NCBI GenBank assembly: GCA_963726715.1
Contig: CAVSDF010000006.1
Span: 346,736 to 410,735 of the forward strand
Length of the DNA: 64,000 bases
Source of the DNA: CAVSDF01 sp963726715
Lineage (GTDB): Bacteria > Bacteroidota > Rhodothermia > Rhodothermales > BA12
Direction of reading: 5' to 3'
Shown: positions 1 through 9,008 of the stretch, one piece after another
How the letters are laid out: each line of letters opens with the position of its first letter
How positions within the stretch are numbered: the first letter of the stretch is position 1
The notes under the pieces: generated by a model
Told to the model about the DNA's origin: nothing
Databases searched by the model: none
What the model saw: the letters and a program-made list of their open reading frames with translations, nothing else
Translations under genes and position numbers: made by a program

Positions 1-226
1 TGAAGACGTGAGGACGTGAGGACGGAGACGGAGACGAACATCGGTCCTCCCAAGAAACGGACGCCGCCGCCGCTCGCGCATCCCGCCCGGCACCGCAGTC
101 GGCACGCCCTGCACCACGCCGCCGGTGATCCCGCGGCCGGAAATGCCGCAGGCATCGCTTCGCCCGGTGACGCAGGGCTGTCACGATGTGCGGGAGATCG
201 TACCGGTCCATCCATCCGCCGCGCCG

Positions 227-550
227 ATGCACACGCCATCACTCACACACCCGCCACCCGAAACGGCCCACGCCACCGGCTTCCTGCTCGTCCGCTACAC
301 CCCGCCGGGGCCGCCCGCGGCGGTCGAGGAGCAGGTGGCGCGCTACGCCGCCGCGCTCTTCCCGTACGATGCGACGTGGCTCGGCGGCACCGCCGTGGCA
401 CTCAGCCCGCCCGTCGCCTCCGCCGAATCGGTCGCGGCGGCGCTGCGGGCGCGCATCGGCGACGGCATCGAGGTGCGCGCCGTGGCGATGCCACCGTCGA
501 TGTCACCGTCGGTGCCGCAGTCGGTGGAAAGCAGCGTCCTCGCCGGGTGA
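227..550 (+). CDS. hypothetical protein, 107 aa
   Basis: I do not recognise this protein. It is predicted to be soluble, Ala/Pro/Val rich, with a proline-rich first 20 residues and no signal peptide or membrane segment. The ATG at 227 is preferred over an upstream in-frame ATG at 125, because the translation between them is low-complexity and looks non-coding. The gene runs tail to tail with the DUF2231 gene, whose stop is 7 bases away. Codons have the strong G/C third-position bias of confident neighbouring genes, which is the main reason for calling it. It could be a shadow frame. Confidence 0.45.
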   Translation: MHTPSLTHPPPETAHATGFLLVRYTPPGPPAAVEEQVARYAAALFPYDATWLGGTAVALSPPVASAESVAAALRARIGDGIEVRAVAMPPSMSPSVPQSVESSVLAG

Positions 551-557
551 CGCCGCG

Positions 558-1106
558 TCAGGGCGTCGATGCCGGTGGCGCGGACGGTGCCTCCGCAGGT
601 CGTTCGCCCCACGTCATCAGCCCGCCGAAGTGGGCGGTGCGCACGACGGCAGCGGTGGTGGCGAGGGCGAGGATGGCGCCGACGATGCGGAGCGCGAGTG
701 CCGCGCGGACCGCGCCGCTTCCTGCGCCCGGCAGGCGCGTCGTGAAGATCGTCTCCGCCGCCATCGTCCGCTCGCGCCGCCCCATCCACACCGACAAGCC
801 GGTCGCCCCGCCGACGGTGAGGACGGTGGCGATGCCGAGGTAGAACGCCCAGTCGGATGCCTCTTCGTGTTGGTGGAGGTATTTGTCGACGCGCGGCTCG
901 CCTTCGACCTGGTGTTCGAGGTCCTCGCCGGTCTCGCGCGCCACGTACGCCCCGGCGGTGCCGAGCACGAGCAGCCAGAGTGTCACGCCGCGCCAGAACG
1001 ACGATCCGCGCACTGCCCACACGAGCGCCGCCGGGCCGCCGAGGGCGAGCAGGACGATGGGGAAGTGGACGACGGCGGGGTGCCAGACGGCGGGCAGTGG
1101 GAGCAT
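558..1106 (-). CDS. DUF2231 family membrane protein
   Basis: Predicted 182-residue inner-membrane protein of the DUF2231 type, a family of unknown biochemical role often found near redox or heavy-metal functions. It begins with the family's signature, WHPAVVHFPIVLL, a His-Pro followed by a His-Phe-Pro inside the first membrane segment. Four hydrophobic segments lie near residues 6-28, 36-55, 85-107 and 130-160, and the protein ends with an HFGGLMTWG motif typical of the family's last helix. The ATG at 1106 is chosen because this motif normally sits at the extreme N-terminus. The 40 upstream in-frame residues are unlike a protein. No partner gene is adjacent. Confidence 0.8.
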   Translation of the reverse strand: MLPLPAVWHPAVVHFPIVLLALGGPAALVWAVRGSSFWRGVTLWLLVLGTAGAYVARETGEDLEHQVEGEPRVDKYLHQHEEASDWAFYLGIATVLTVGGATGLSVWMGRRERTMAAETIFTTRLPGAGSGAVRAALALRIVGAILALATTAAVVRTAHFGGLMTWGERPAEAPSAPPASTP

Positions 1107-1163
1107 CGGAGCGGAAGAGGACAGGCCGCGCCACGATACGCCACGCGGCGTGGGCGGGGGGGA

Positions 1164-1246
1164 AGTTGGCGGGATCGTGAGTTGGTGAGCTCGGGATGGA
1201 GGAGATGCACCATCTCGCAAACTCACCCCTCACCACCCCACCACCC
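1164..1246. repeat. facing heptad-period arrays (G-rich arm, C-rich arm)
   Basis: The intergenic space before the HD gene has a G-rich arm (about 1164-1207) that runs into a C-rich arm (about 1208-1246). The C-rich arm reads as consecutive seven-base units such as CACCATC, CTCACCC and CTCACCA. The centre forms a small hairpin, GAGATG-CAC-CATCTC. The same architecture recurs at four other intergenic sites in the window. Confidence 0.55.
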
Positions 1247-1252
1247 TGCGGC

Positions 1253-1259
1253 TACATTG
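1253..1259 (+). promoter_or_regulatory. putative -7 promoter element of the HD gene
   Basis: TACATTG lies 21 bases before the GTG start of the HD phosphohydrolase gene. It resembles the Bacteroidota -7 box (TA-N-N-TTTG) and matches similar elements upstream of many other genes here. I saw no convincing -33 partner. Confidence 0.4.
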
Positions 1260-1280
1260 CCGCGCCATCCCCGATCCGCC

Positions 1281-2552
1281 GTGCCGCGCGCCAAGCTCTT
1301 CTCCGATCCCGTCCACGGCTTCGTGTCGGTGCCGCGCGGGCTGGTCTTCGACCTCGTCGAGTCGCCCGAGGTGCAGCGGCTGCGGCGGATCCGGCAGCTC
1401 GGCGTCGGGCACCTCGTCTTTCCGGGCGCCGAGCACACCCGCTTCGGCCACGCCCTCGGCACGATGGCGCTCATGCAGGAGGCGCTCGACACGCTCGAAG
1501 AGACCGAAACGCCCGTCTCGCCCGACGAGCGCACCGCCGCCCTCGCCGCCGCGCTCCTCCACGACATCGGCCACGGGCCGTTCTCGCACACGCTCGAAGG
1601 ACTGCTCCTCGGCGGGCAGCGCCACGAGGCGATGAGCCGCGCGCTCATGCGCGACCTCGACCGCCGCCACGGCGGCGCCCTCGCGCTCACGCTCGATCTC
1701 TTCGACGGCGCCTACCACCGGCCCTTCTTCCACGCCCTCGTCTCCGGCCAACTCGACGTCGACCGGCTCGACTACCTGCGGCGCGACGCCTTCCACACCG
1801 GCGTCGTCGAGGGACAGGTCGGCGTGGCGCGGCTCATCCGCACCCTCGCCGTGGAGCCGTCTGCGGGCGGCGTCGGCAGTCGCCTCGTCGTGGAGTCGAA
1901 GGGGCGGTATGCCGTCGAGGCGTTTCTCGTGGCGCGGCGGCTGATGTACTGGCAGGTCTACCTGCACCGCACCGTCCTCGCGGGCGACCACGTCCTCCGC
2001 GGCGCCCTCCTGCGCGTGCGCGAGCACCTGGCCGACGGATCGCGCCGGGCCAGCCGCGACGCCTGCTCGGCGCCCCTCCTGTTCTTCCTCGAACGCGCCC
2101 GCCCCGACGTCGACGATCCCGACGTGCGCCGCGCCTTCTGCGCCCTCGACGACGCCGACGTGCTCGTCAGCCTGAAGCGCTGGCGCGACGACCGCGACCC
2201 CGTCCTCGCCGACCTCGCCGGGCGCTTCCTCGACCGCCGCCTCCCCGCCGTCACGTGGCTCGACGCCGATCCGACCGATGCCGAACGCGCCGCCTGGACC
2301 GACGCCGTCTCCGCGCACCTCGTCGCCAGCGGCCTCGCCACGCCCGCCACGCTCGACGCGACGCTGCCGTACTACCTCGCCTTCGACCGCGCAACCAACA
2401 CCGCCTACGCCCGCCGCTCGCCCATCCTGATCCGTCACTCCGACGGCCGCGTCCGCGAGTTCCACACCGTCGCCGACGTCTCCGCCGCCTCCAACGGTGG
2501 CCGCGTGACCCGCCCGTACGTCGTCCATCCCAAAGGCATCACGCCGGGCTGA
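1281..2552 (+). CDS. HD-superfamily phosphohydrolase (COG1078 type)
   Basis: Metal-dependent phosphohydrolase of the HD superfamily, close to the dGTPase/SAMHD1-like group (COG1078), 423 residues. The natural substrate is unknown, and nucleotides are likely. The metal site is visible: His near residue 52-57 (EHTRFGH), the HD pair in LLHDIGHGPFSH at about 92-103, and the later Asp in DVDRLDYLRRD. The N-terminal FSDPVHGFV segment is typical of this group. The start is a GTG at 1281. It begins the conserved N-terminus, follows a TACATTG promoter-like element by 21 bases, and is chosen over a far-upstream ATG whose translation is noise. The gene converges on hpt, with stops 3 bases apart. Confidence 0.85.
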   Translation: MPRAKLFSDPVHGFVSVPRGLVFDLVESPEVQRLRRIRQLGVGHLVFPGAEHTRFGHALGTMALMQEALDTLEETETPVSPDERTAALAAALLHDIGHGPFSHTLEGLLLGGQRHEAMSRALMRDLDRRHGGALALTLDLFDGAYHRPFFHALVSGQLDVDRLDYLRRDAFHTGVVEGQVGVARLIRTLAVEPSAGGVGSRLVVESKGRYAVEAFLVARRLMYWQVYLHRTVLAGDHVLRGALLRVREHLADGSRRASRDACSAPLLFFLERARPDVDDPDVRRAFCALDDADVLVSLKRWRDDRDPVLADLAGRFLDRRLPAVTWLDADPTDAERAAWTDAVSAHLVASGLATPATLDATLPYYLAFDRATNTAYARRSPILIRHSDGRVREFHTVADVSAASNGGRVTRPYVVHPKGITPG

Positions 2553-2555
2553 CGC

Positions 2556-3209
2556 TCACCCGTGGCCGTGCACCGGGCTGTCGGCGAGGACGTAGAGGTC
2601 GGGGAGGTTGCGGGCGAGCTGGCCGTAGTCGAGGCCGTAGCCGAGGACGAAGAGGTTGGGGATGCGGAAGCCGACGTAGTCGAGCGGCACGTTCACCTGC
2701 CGGGCCTCGGGCTTGTCGAGGAGCGTCGCCACGCGAAGCGTCGCCGGTTCGAGCTCGGCGATGGCATCGAGCATGTAGCGCATCGACTGGCCGGTGTCGA
2801 CGATGTCCTCGACGACGATGACGTGGCGCCCGGCGAGGACGGCGTCGACGCGCTTGAGCTCGGTGATCTGCCCGCTCGACACCTTGGCCGCGCCGTAGGA
2901 GGAGAGCTTGAAGAAGTCGACCTCGCAGTCGATCGTCAGCGCCCGCATCAGGTCGGCGATGAAGACGAAGGCGCCGTTGAGCACGCCGATGAGGATCGGC
3001 GTCTGGCCTGCGTACTCGTTCGAGATCTCCGCGCCGAGGGCAGCGATGCGGTCGCGGATCACGTCTCGCCCGAGGTACGGCACGAAGCGCTCGCCGCGGC
3101 AGAGGATCGACCCGTCGGCGGCGGGGGCGTACGGATGAAGGCTCCGGTCGAGGCCCGACGCGGTCGTGTCGGCGGGCGGAGGCGTGGCGTCGGTGGAGTC
3201 GGCAGGCAT
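2556..3209 (-). CDS. hpt: hypoxanthine phosphoribosyltransferase
   Basis: Purine-salvage enzyme that transfers the phosphoribosyl group of PRPP to hypoxanthine or guanine in the cytoplasm. The 217-residue product has the PRPP-binding signature VIVVEDIVDTGQS at about 130-142 and the LNGAFVF loop near 77-83. The KLSSYG and VGFRIP segments of bacterial Hpt are also present. The first 35 residues are an unconserved Pro/Thr-rich extension. The ATG at 3209 is the first plausible start after the heptad-repeat spacer. The upstream reading frame runs on without a stop into the damaged tilS gene, so the apparent fusion is not real. hpt next to tilS is a common bacterial arrangement. Confidence 0.93.
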   Translation of the reverse strand: MPADSTDATPPPADTTASGLDRSLHPYAPAADGSILCRGERFVPYLGRDVIRDRIAALGAEISNEYAGQTPILIGVLNGAFVFIADLMRALTIDCEVDFFKLSSYGAAKVSSGQITELKRVDAVLAGRHVIVVEDIVDTGQSMRYMLDAIAELEPATLRVATLLDKPEARQVNVPLDYVGFRIPNLFVLGYGLDYGQLARNLPDLYVLADSPVHGHG

Positions 3210-3239
3210 CGGGCAGGGGCAGGCGTGGACGGGCGCCCG

Positions 3240-3246
3240 AAAGGTA
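3240..3246 (-). promoter_or_regulatory. putative -7 promoter element of hpt
   Basis: On the minus strand this reads TACCTTT, followed by C and G, about 30 bases before the hpt ATG. It is a close match to the Bacteroidota -7 element and suggests hpt can be transcribed separately from tilS. Confidence 0.45.
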
Positions 3247-3255
3247 CGGGCACGA

Positions 3256-3352
3256 TGGACGACCGACGACGGACGACGGACGACAAGGGCCAACCTCTCC
3301 GGTCCCCGCACCGGACAGATCTGGACGACGGACGACTCACGACCGACAACTC
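3256..3352. repeat. GACGACG heptad arrays in the hpt-tilS spacer
   Basis: Two runs of degenerate seven-base units (GACGACC, GACGACG, GACGACG; then GACGACG, GACGACT, CACGACC) lie at about 3256-3284 and 3323-3352. About 38 unrelated bases separate them. Here both arms have the same orientation, unlike the facing arms elsewhere in the window. Confidence 0.5.
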
Positions 3353-3357
3353 GCGGC

Positions 3358-4751
3358 TCATCCCGCCACGAACCGCAGCGCCACCACGCGCCGCGTCGTC
3401 GGCCCGACGACCGCAACGTGCGCCGCGCGAATCCCGACGACCGCCACGACCGCGCCCGCCGCATCGACGACGACCGACGCGGCGGCGCGGCGCTCGGGTG
3501 GGACGCGGGCCGTCGTGAGCACATCGGAGACGAGGCGCGAGTGGTCTGGCATTCCGAAGGGCTGCATCCGGTCGCCCGCGCGCCACCGGCGAACGGTGAG
3601 GGGCAGGGCGAGCGCGTCGGCGTCGAACCACGCCACAGCGGCATCGCGCGCAAACGCCGCCGGCCGCTCCGCCGCGTCGAGCCGCACCACGCCCCCCGGC
3701 ACGTCCACCGCCCCGCCCGTGGAGAGGGGCTGCGGGGCATCGCCGCTCCCGCTCGCCTGTGCCGGGACGAAGCGCAGCACGCCGCGCCCGCGCCAGACGG
3801 TGCCCGCCGGGTGCGCGAGCCGTCGTCCGACACGAGCAGACGCGAGGGCATCGAGGCGGGCGGCGGCGCGGGCGTCGGCGGGGACGCCGGGCAGAAAGGC
3901 GGCGAGGGCGTCGAGGAGGAGGCCGCGGCGGATCTCGGGTGGGAGGCCGTCGAGGGCGTCGAGGCGGAGGGTGCCGCCGTCGGCGTCGTCGCCGGACACG
4001 AGGGCGCGGCGCGCAGGCGGCGGCGGGCGGGAGCAGCGAGGCGGCGCTCGGCGGCGATGCTGACCGCGCTGCGGGCGATGCGGCGGGCGGCGCCGGGGAC
4101 GAGGGCGTCGAGGCGCGGCAGGAGGTCGTGGCGGACGGCGTTGCGGCGCATCCGCGCGTCGTCGTTGCTCGCGTCGTGGCGCCACGCGAGGCCGCGCGCG
4201 GCGGCGTGGGCGGCGAGGATCGCGCGCGGCACGTCGAGGAACGGGCGGACGAGCAGGACGGGCGGGGCCGCATCCCCCGTCGTCCTCCCACCGCCGAGCC
4301 TCCGGACGGGCCGCATCGCCGCGAGGCCGCGCGTGCCGGCGCCGCGCAGGAGGGCGAGCAGGAACGTCTCCGCCTGGTCGTCCTCGTGGTGCGCCGTCGC
4401 AATCCACCCCGCGCCCACCGCCCGCGCCGCCTCGCCGAACGCCGTCCGCCGAACCTCCCGCGCCCACGCTTCGACGCCCGCCGCCGGGGCCGCGCCCGCC
4501 TGCACGACGCGCACCGGCAGCCCGAGCCGCGCGCCGGTCTCCGCGACGAGCGCCGCATCGGCATCGGCGTCGGCGCCGCGCAGGCCGTGATGGACGTGGA
4601 GGACGAGCGCCACGCGCCCGAGCCGCGCGAGCACGTCGAGGAGCACCATCGAATCGCATCCGCCACTCACCGCCGCGACGCCCGCGCCCGCGATCCGGTG
4701 GCGCGCGACGAACGCCGCCGCGTGGGCATCGAGGTCGTCGTGAACATGCAT
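3358..4751 (-). CDS. tilS: tRNA(Ile)-lysidine synthase, frameshifted
   Basis: TilS converts the wobble C of the tRNA-Ile CAU anticodon to lysidine using ATP and lysine, and is essential in most bacteria. The N-terminal PP-loop domain shows SGGCDS at residues 29-34, the VHHGLRG segment, and the ATAHHEDDQAET motif. The C-terminal substrate-binding domain continues in a different frame, with DRMQPFGMPDHSRLVSDVL near the end. The frame changes once, between about 4010 and 4045, in a run of GCC/CGC repeats. Because the gene should be essential, I read this as an indel error rather than a pseudogene. The ATG at 4751 begins the conserved domain. Confidence 0.85.
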
Positions 4752-5268
4752 GTCGGCATCCGCATAGGGCGGGGCGAACGCCGCCCCGCCGCGCGCCGGT
4801 CCCGCGTGTGGGTGCCGTGGTCGTCTGGCTGTCTGAGGGTGTTAGAAATGCTCTCGATGTGGAGATCGGGGACACGGCCTCACGTTCCCGTCGTCAGATG
4901 CCGCCGCATGCCGCGCGCGATGCGCGTCGGCTCGTTCGCCCCATCGTGCCGGGACTGCGGCTCTTCGAGGTGCCCGTTCGCCGTCGGCCCCGAACCGGCC
5001 GGTCCACGTGCGCAGCGTGCGGCGGGAGAGGCTGCATCGTCAGCAGGCGATGCCGACGCTTCCGCTCTGGCGGTCGGTCTCGCCTCAGATGTGGCGGGCC
5101 TTGATCGTCTCGGAGGCGCCGGTCACGGAGGCGGTCGGGCGGTGTCAACGGCGAGATCTACGCGTCGACGTCACGTCTCCGATCCCGGCATCACGAGCGT
5201 CTCGACCGGACGTTCGGACGGGCAACGGACCTACGCGCGTCGCCGCATCGCCTGCGCGCCGCATTCCG
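4752..5268. other. intergenic region without a supported gene
   Basis: About 520 bases between divergent genes. Short open frames exist on both strands (about 4808-5104 plus, 4894-5148 minus), but neither translation resembles a protein family and third-position composition is irregular. I see no RNA gene or REP hairpin here. Confidence 0.5.
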
Positions 5269-5275
5269 TACGTTG
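5269..5275 (+). promoter_or_regulatory. putative -7 promoter element
   Basis: TACGTTG lies 25 bases before the ATG of the downstream membrane protein. The sequence and spacing match the elements seen before other genes in this window. Confidence 0.4.
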
Positions 5276-5300
5276 GGGCGTTCGCCCGCTCCCGCGCCCG

Positions 5301-5858
5301 ATGCCGTCTCGCCTGACCGCCCTGTTTGCCCGTCCCGTTGTGCTCGCCGCCCTCGGGTGGGCGCTCGCGGCGGTGGCGTTCGTCGTGATCGCGATGACGT
5401 TCTACGGCGGCGACCGGGTGCTGCGGGGACTTGGGATGGCCCTGTTCGTCGTCGCCTGCGCGGCGCACCTCGCGGCGTTCTCGCTCGATCTGTGGACGAC
5501 GCGGACGCGGCGGCGCGTGCCGTTCGTCGCCCTGCACTACCTCGCCCTCATCGCAGGCGTCGGCCTCTGGCGGCTCGCCGAGTCCCGGCGCGAGGCGGCG
5601 TGGTTCCGCGAGGACCCGCGCCGCGTGGCGACCGAGATCGACGGCGATGCGCTCGCGGTGCGCACCTCGGCGGGCGTCTGGCGCGTGCCCCTCAACACCT
5701 GCGCGGGCGGCCCGGCCCCCGGCGTCTCGCACGACGGCAGCGGCGCGGGCATCGGCACGCGCTCGAACGGCGGCACGGTCGAGGTGACCTTCGGCATGAA
5801 CGACGAACCGTACATGCGCCTCGATGTCGCCGCGCGGCGCGTGACCTGCCTGCCGTGA
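5301..5858 (+). CDS. hypothetical membrane protein, 185 aa
   Basis: I cannot assign this to a family. The N-terminal half has three hydrophobic segments (about residues 9-30, 36-60 and 68-88). A C-terminal soluble domain of about 90 residues follows, with a Cys in LNTCAGG and another in the last five residues, possibly a disulfide pair outside the membrane. The ATG at 5301 follows a TACGTTG promoter-like element. The gene converges on the GH57 gene, with 16 bases between the stops. Membrane anchoring is inferred from hydrophobicity only. Confidence 0.6.
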   Translation: MPSRLTALFARPVVLAALGWALAAVAFVVIAMTFYGGDRVLRGLGMALFVVACAAHLAAFSLDLWTTRTRRRVPFVALHYLALIAGVGLWRLAESRREAAWFREDPRRVATEIDGDALAVRTSAGVWRVPLNTCAGGPAPGVSHDGSGAGIGTRSNGGTVEVTFGMNDEPYMRLDVAARRVTCLP

Positions 5859-5874
5859 CGGCGCAGGCGGTCGG

Positions 5875-8800
5875 TCAGCGGACGACGATGCGGGCGGTGC
5901 GGGTCTCGCCGTGCTGGCTCGCGCGGACGATGTAGACGCCAGGGGCGAGCGTGCCCGCAGGCACGGCCACGAGGACGGCGCCCGCCGGTTCGTCGCGGTC
6001 GAGGAGCGTGGCAACACGCCGCCCGAGCACGTCGAACGCCTCGACGGTCACGCGGCCCGCGCGGGCGAGGCGCAGCGGCAAGCGGCCCTCGCCGACGAGC
6101 GGGTTCGGCGCGAGCGGGCCGAGCGCGAACGCGCCGGTCGAGGCGTCGGCGCCGTCGGCGGCGGTCGTCGTGGTGAGCGCGATGCGGACGAACTCGGCGG
6201 CGTCGAGCGAGGCGTCGCCGTTGCCCGCCGGGGCCTGCACGCGGAGGGCGCCGCCGTCGGCGGTGGCGTACTCGGCGGCGGCGACGTAGACGGCGTCGGG
6301 GATGCGCCCGAAGGCGGCGGCGACATCGACGGTGCCCTCGACCATCTCGCCGCTCGCCATCCGGTAGGCGGCGCTCGTCGTCGCGCCCGAGGCGGGCGGC
6401 GTGAACCACGCGGCGTACCCGTTCGTCGATTCGCGGGCGAGGAAGGCGCGGGGCGTGGCGACCGTGCCGCCCTTGCCCCACATCGCCGCCATCGGCGCGC
6501 CCGGCGTCTCGGCGACGAGCACGAACGCATCGCCCGCCGACGCCGTGCCTTCGGTGGCGAGGTAGAGCATTCCGCCGCGATACGCCGCGTGGAGCGTCCG
6601 CCCGCCCGATTGCGCCGCGACCGCCACGCCCGCGTCGAGGCGTCCGTCGAGCACGAACGCGGCCCCGCCGCCGCCTGTGCTGCCGGAGACGGCGATGCGG
6701 TAGTCGGTGCCGCCGTTGTTGTCCCACGTGTCGTCGCCGTAGTGGACGACGAAGGCGAGGGCGGAGACGGCCTGCGCGGCGTCGGTGAACGGGCCGAGCG
6801 TTGCGCGCAGCGTGTCGCCCTCGCGCGTGAACGGCGTCTCGACCGCCGGGCCGTTCGCGCCGAAGAGCGCCGTCCCCGCCGGGCGGTAGGCCGCGATGGG
6901 CGTCGCCCACGTCGATCCCTGCGGGTTGACGCCCCAGTGCAGGCGTGCGGTGCCGGTGCCCGGCGCGGCGACCTTGACCGTCACCGTCTGTTCTCTGGCC
7001 GGGGCCGTCGGGGTCCACGAGACGGTGCCGCGCCCGCCGCCGCCGCCGCCGCCCGTCGCGGTGCCCGTCCCGATCCACACGTGCTGCAGGTCGCTCGTCG
7101 CCACGCGCCCGGTGGCGTCGGTGGCCTCGACGGCGTAGTCGACGAGCACGCCCGAGAGGCCGGTGAGCGTCGCCTCGTAGCGGTCGGCGCGGATCGTCGG
7201 GAGCGGGTTCGTGCGCGCGGCAGGCTCGGCGACGCGCGTCATGCTCGAGCGTCTGCCACGCGCCGTCGGCGCCCGATCCGCCCGCGAAGGTCTGGTTGGC
7301 GGCATCGACGCGCCCGTCGGCGTCGACGCGGTAGCGCAGGCGGACCGTCGTGAGGCCGGAGACGTCGTAGGCGTACGTCCACACGGTCATCTCGCGGGGC
7401 TGGATGCGGCCCCACTCGGGTTCGCCGGGGTTGTAGGGCGTCCGCTGCGGGGCGAAGAGCGTCGGCGCGGCGGTGTCGTTCGCGGGCGATGCGGCGGCGA
7501 TTCGGACGGCCTCGTTGCTCGCGCGCGTGACCTGGCTGTCCCAGATCTCCGTCCCGTCCCAGTACCAGTAGTCGCTCGCGCTCGCCGTGTCGATCCAGCG
7601 CACGGCGGCGGCGGGGCGGCCCGCCGTCTCGACGGCGTTGGTGGCGGCGGTGAGGACGGCCCACGAATTTCGATCCGGGCTGTAGCCGTCGGCGCCCGCG
7701 CGCCCGAGCCACTTCAGGAACTCGGCATCGCCGTTGTCGGCGCCGCTCCACGAGCCGTTCTCGACGTGGATGACGTCGCTCGCGGCGGGCGGGAAGGCGT
7801 CGAGGTAGTCCTGGACGGTCGTGAAGACGAAGCGGTCGGGCTGTGTCTTGACCCAGTCGACGAAGGCGCGGAAGTTGCCGTTGTAGTAGCCCTCGGAGCC
7901 GCCGCCGTAGTTGTCGCCGTCGTGGTGGAGGACGAGGAGGACGGGGTGGGCCGGGTCGGTGTTGTCGGCCTCGAACTGCCGCATCACCGCCTCGTACTGG
8001 AGGGCGCCGAAGCCACCGCGCCCGTCCTCGTTGCCGAGGTAGCGGTCGGTCGGCACGGCGACGATCGTCGTCGTCTCGCCCGTCGCCGGGTCGGTGTGGG
8101 CGACGCGGTGCGGACGCCGCGCCCACGCCGAGACCTTCGTCGGCGCCCAGAGGCCGTTCAACTGGCGCCAGTCGCCCGGATTCGCGTTGCGCGCGTCGGC
8201 GCGGTTCGGCTCGGCGAGGTTGCCGCCCGCGCTGTACGGGTACCCATCGACGGCCCGCTCGAAGTGGATGTTGTCGACCATCGCCCACTCGACGCCGGCA
8301 TCGCGGAGGGCCGGGATGATCCGCGTCGAGAAGGCGTTCTCCGGCGTGAAGATGCCCTTCGACGGCGCCGCGCCGAACGTCGCCGCGACCGCCTGCCGGT
8401 GCTGCGCGATCTGCCGCGCGATGGCCGCGCGCCCGAGCAGCGGCATGAGCGGGTGGTAGTAGCCGAAGCCGATGAGGTCGAGCCGCGCGTTGCCGCTCGC
8501 CGTGCGCCACGCCGCTGCCTCACGCCACGGGGCCGTCCAGTTGCGAAAATTGCCGTTGCCCGCCGCGTCGAGGCCGTTCAGCCCCTCGATGAGCGACCCC
8601 GAGAACGACACCGACGCCCCCGCGTGCGGCAGCCCGGCGTCCTGTCCGGCGCGGATGGCATTGCGCGGCCACGACGTGTACGGCCCGATGCGCTGGTTGA
8701 AGATGTCCTCGATGCGGTACGAGAAGCGCCCGGCGGCATCGCTCTGGCGGACCGACTCGCCAGGCACGTAGACCGGCTGGTGCATGTGCCACAGAAACGC

Positions 8801-8918
8801 GATGTGGATCGCAGGCCGCGCGGGCGCCTGGGCACGCACGGTCGGAACGCGCCGCAGCGAGGGCAGCAGCGCCGACGACGGCGTACAGGAGACGAAACGG
8901 GCGGGCGGCGTCGGGCAT
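5875..8918 (-). CDS. secreted GH57-type glycosidase with T9SS-like C-terminal domain, frameshifted
   Basis: Predicted exported alpha-glucan-active enzyme of glycoside hydrolase family 57. The hallmark N-terminal strand AFLWHMHQPVYVPGE follows a signal peptide (FRLLYAVVGAAALA, cut likely after RAQA). TPENAF and HHDGDNYGGG, typical of GH57/COG1449 proteins, follow. A region of beta domains and a glycine run lies near 7030-7060. The last 80 residues (from GPLAPNPLVG to TARIVVR, with VEAFDVLGRRV) look like a Por-secretion/type IX sorting domain. The frame changes twice: within the signal peptide (about 8850-8870) and near 7240. With both repaired the protein is about 1,010 residues. A LacI-type palindrome sits just before the ATG at 8918. 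Confidence 0.8.
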
Positions 8919-8928
8919 CGGGGGCGAG

Positions 8929-8942
8929 GGTAAGCGCTTACA
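8929..8942. promoter_or_regulatory. LacI-family-type operator before the GH57 gene
   Basis: A perfect 12-base palindrome, GTAAGCGCTTAC (8930-8941), lies 11 bases upstream of the GH57 start codon. It matches the general form of LacI/GalR-family operators, including catabolite-response and maltose-regulator sites (central CG, TGTAA-type half sites). Its position in the leader would allow repression of the glucanase. No LacI-family regulator is encoded in the window. Confidence 0.6.
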
Positions 8943-9008
8943 CAGGCCTCCAAGATCACCTCCGCGCCTGTCCCCCGCAACCCCGCGCCACCGTGGCGAC
9001 CACCGCCG

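Noticed and set aside
186..1280. A 365-codon N-terminal extension of the HD phosphohydrolase
   Set aside because: It overlaps the convergent DUF2231 gene and spacer DNA and reads as Arg-rich noise. The family begins at the GTG at 1281.
2556..4751. Apparent Hpt-TilS fusion protein of 731 residues
   Set aside because: The middle is heptad-repeat spacer and out-of-frame tilS. Hpt has its own start and promoter-like element, and the open frame results from one indel.
4808..5148. Small open frames in the tilS-5301 gap
   Set aside because: They overlap on opposite strands, have irregular codon use and resemble no protein family.
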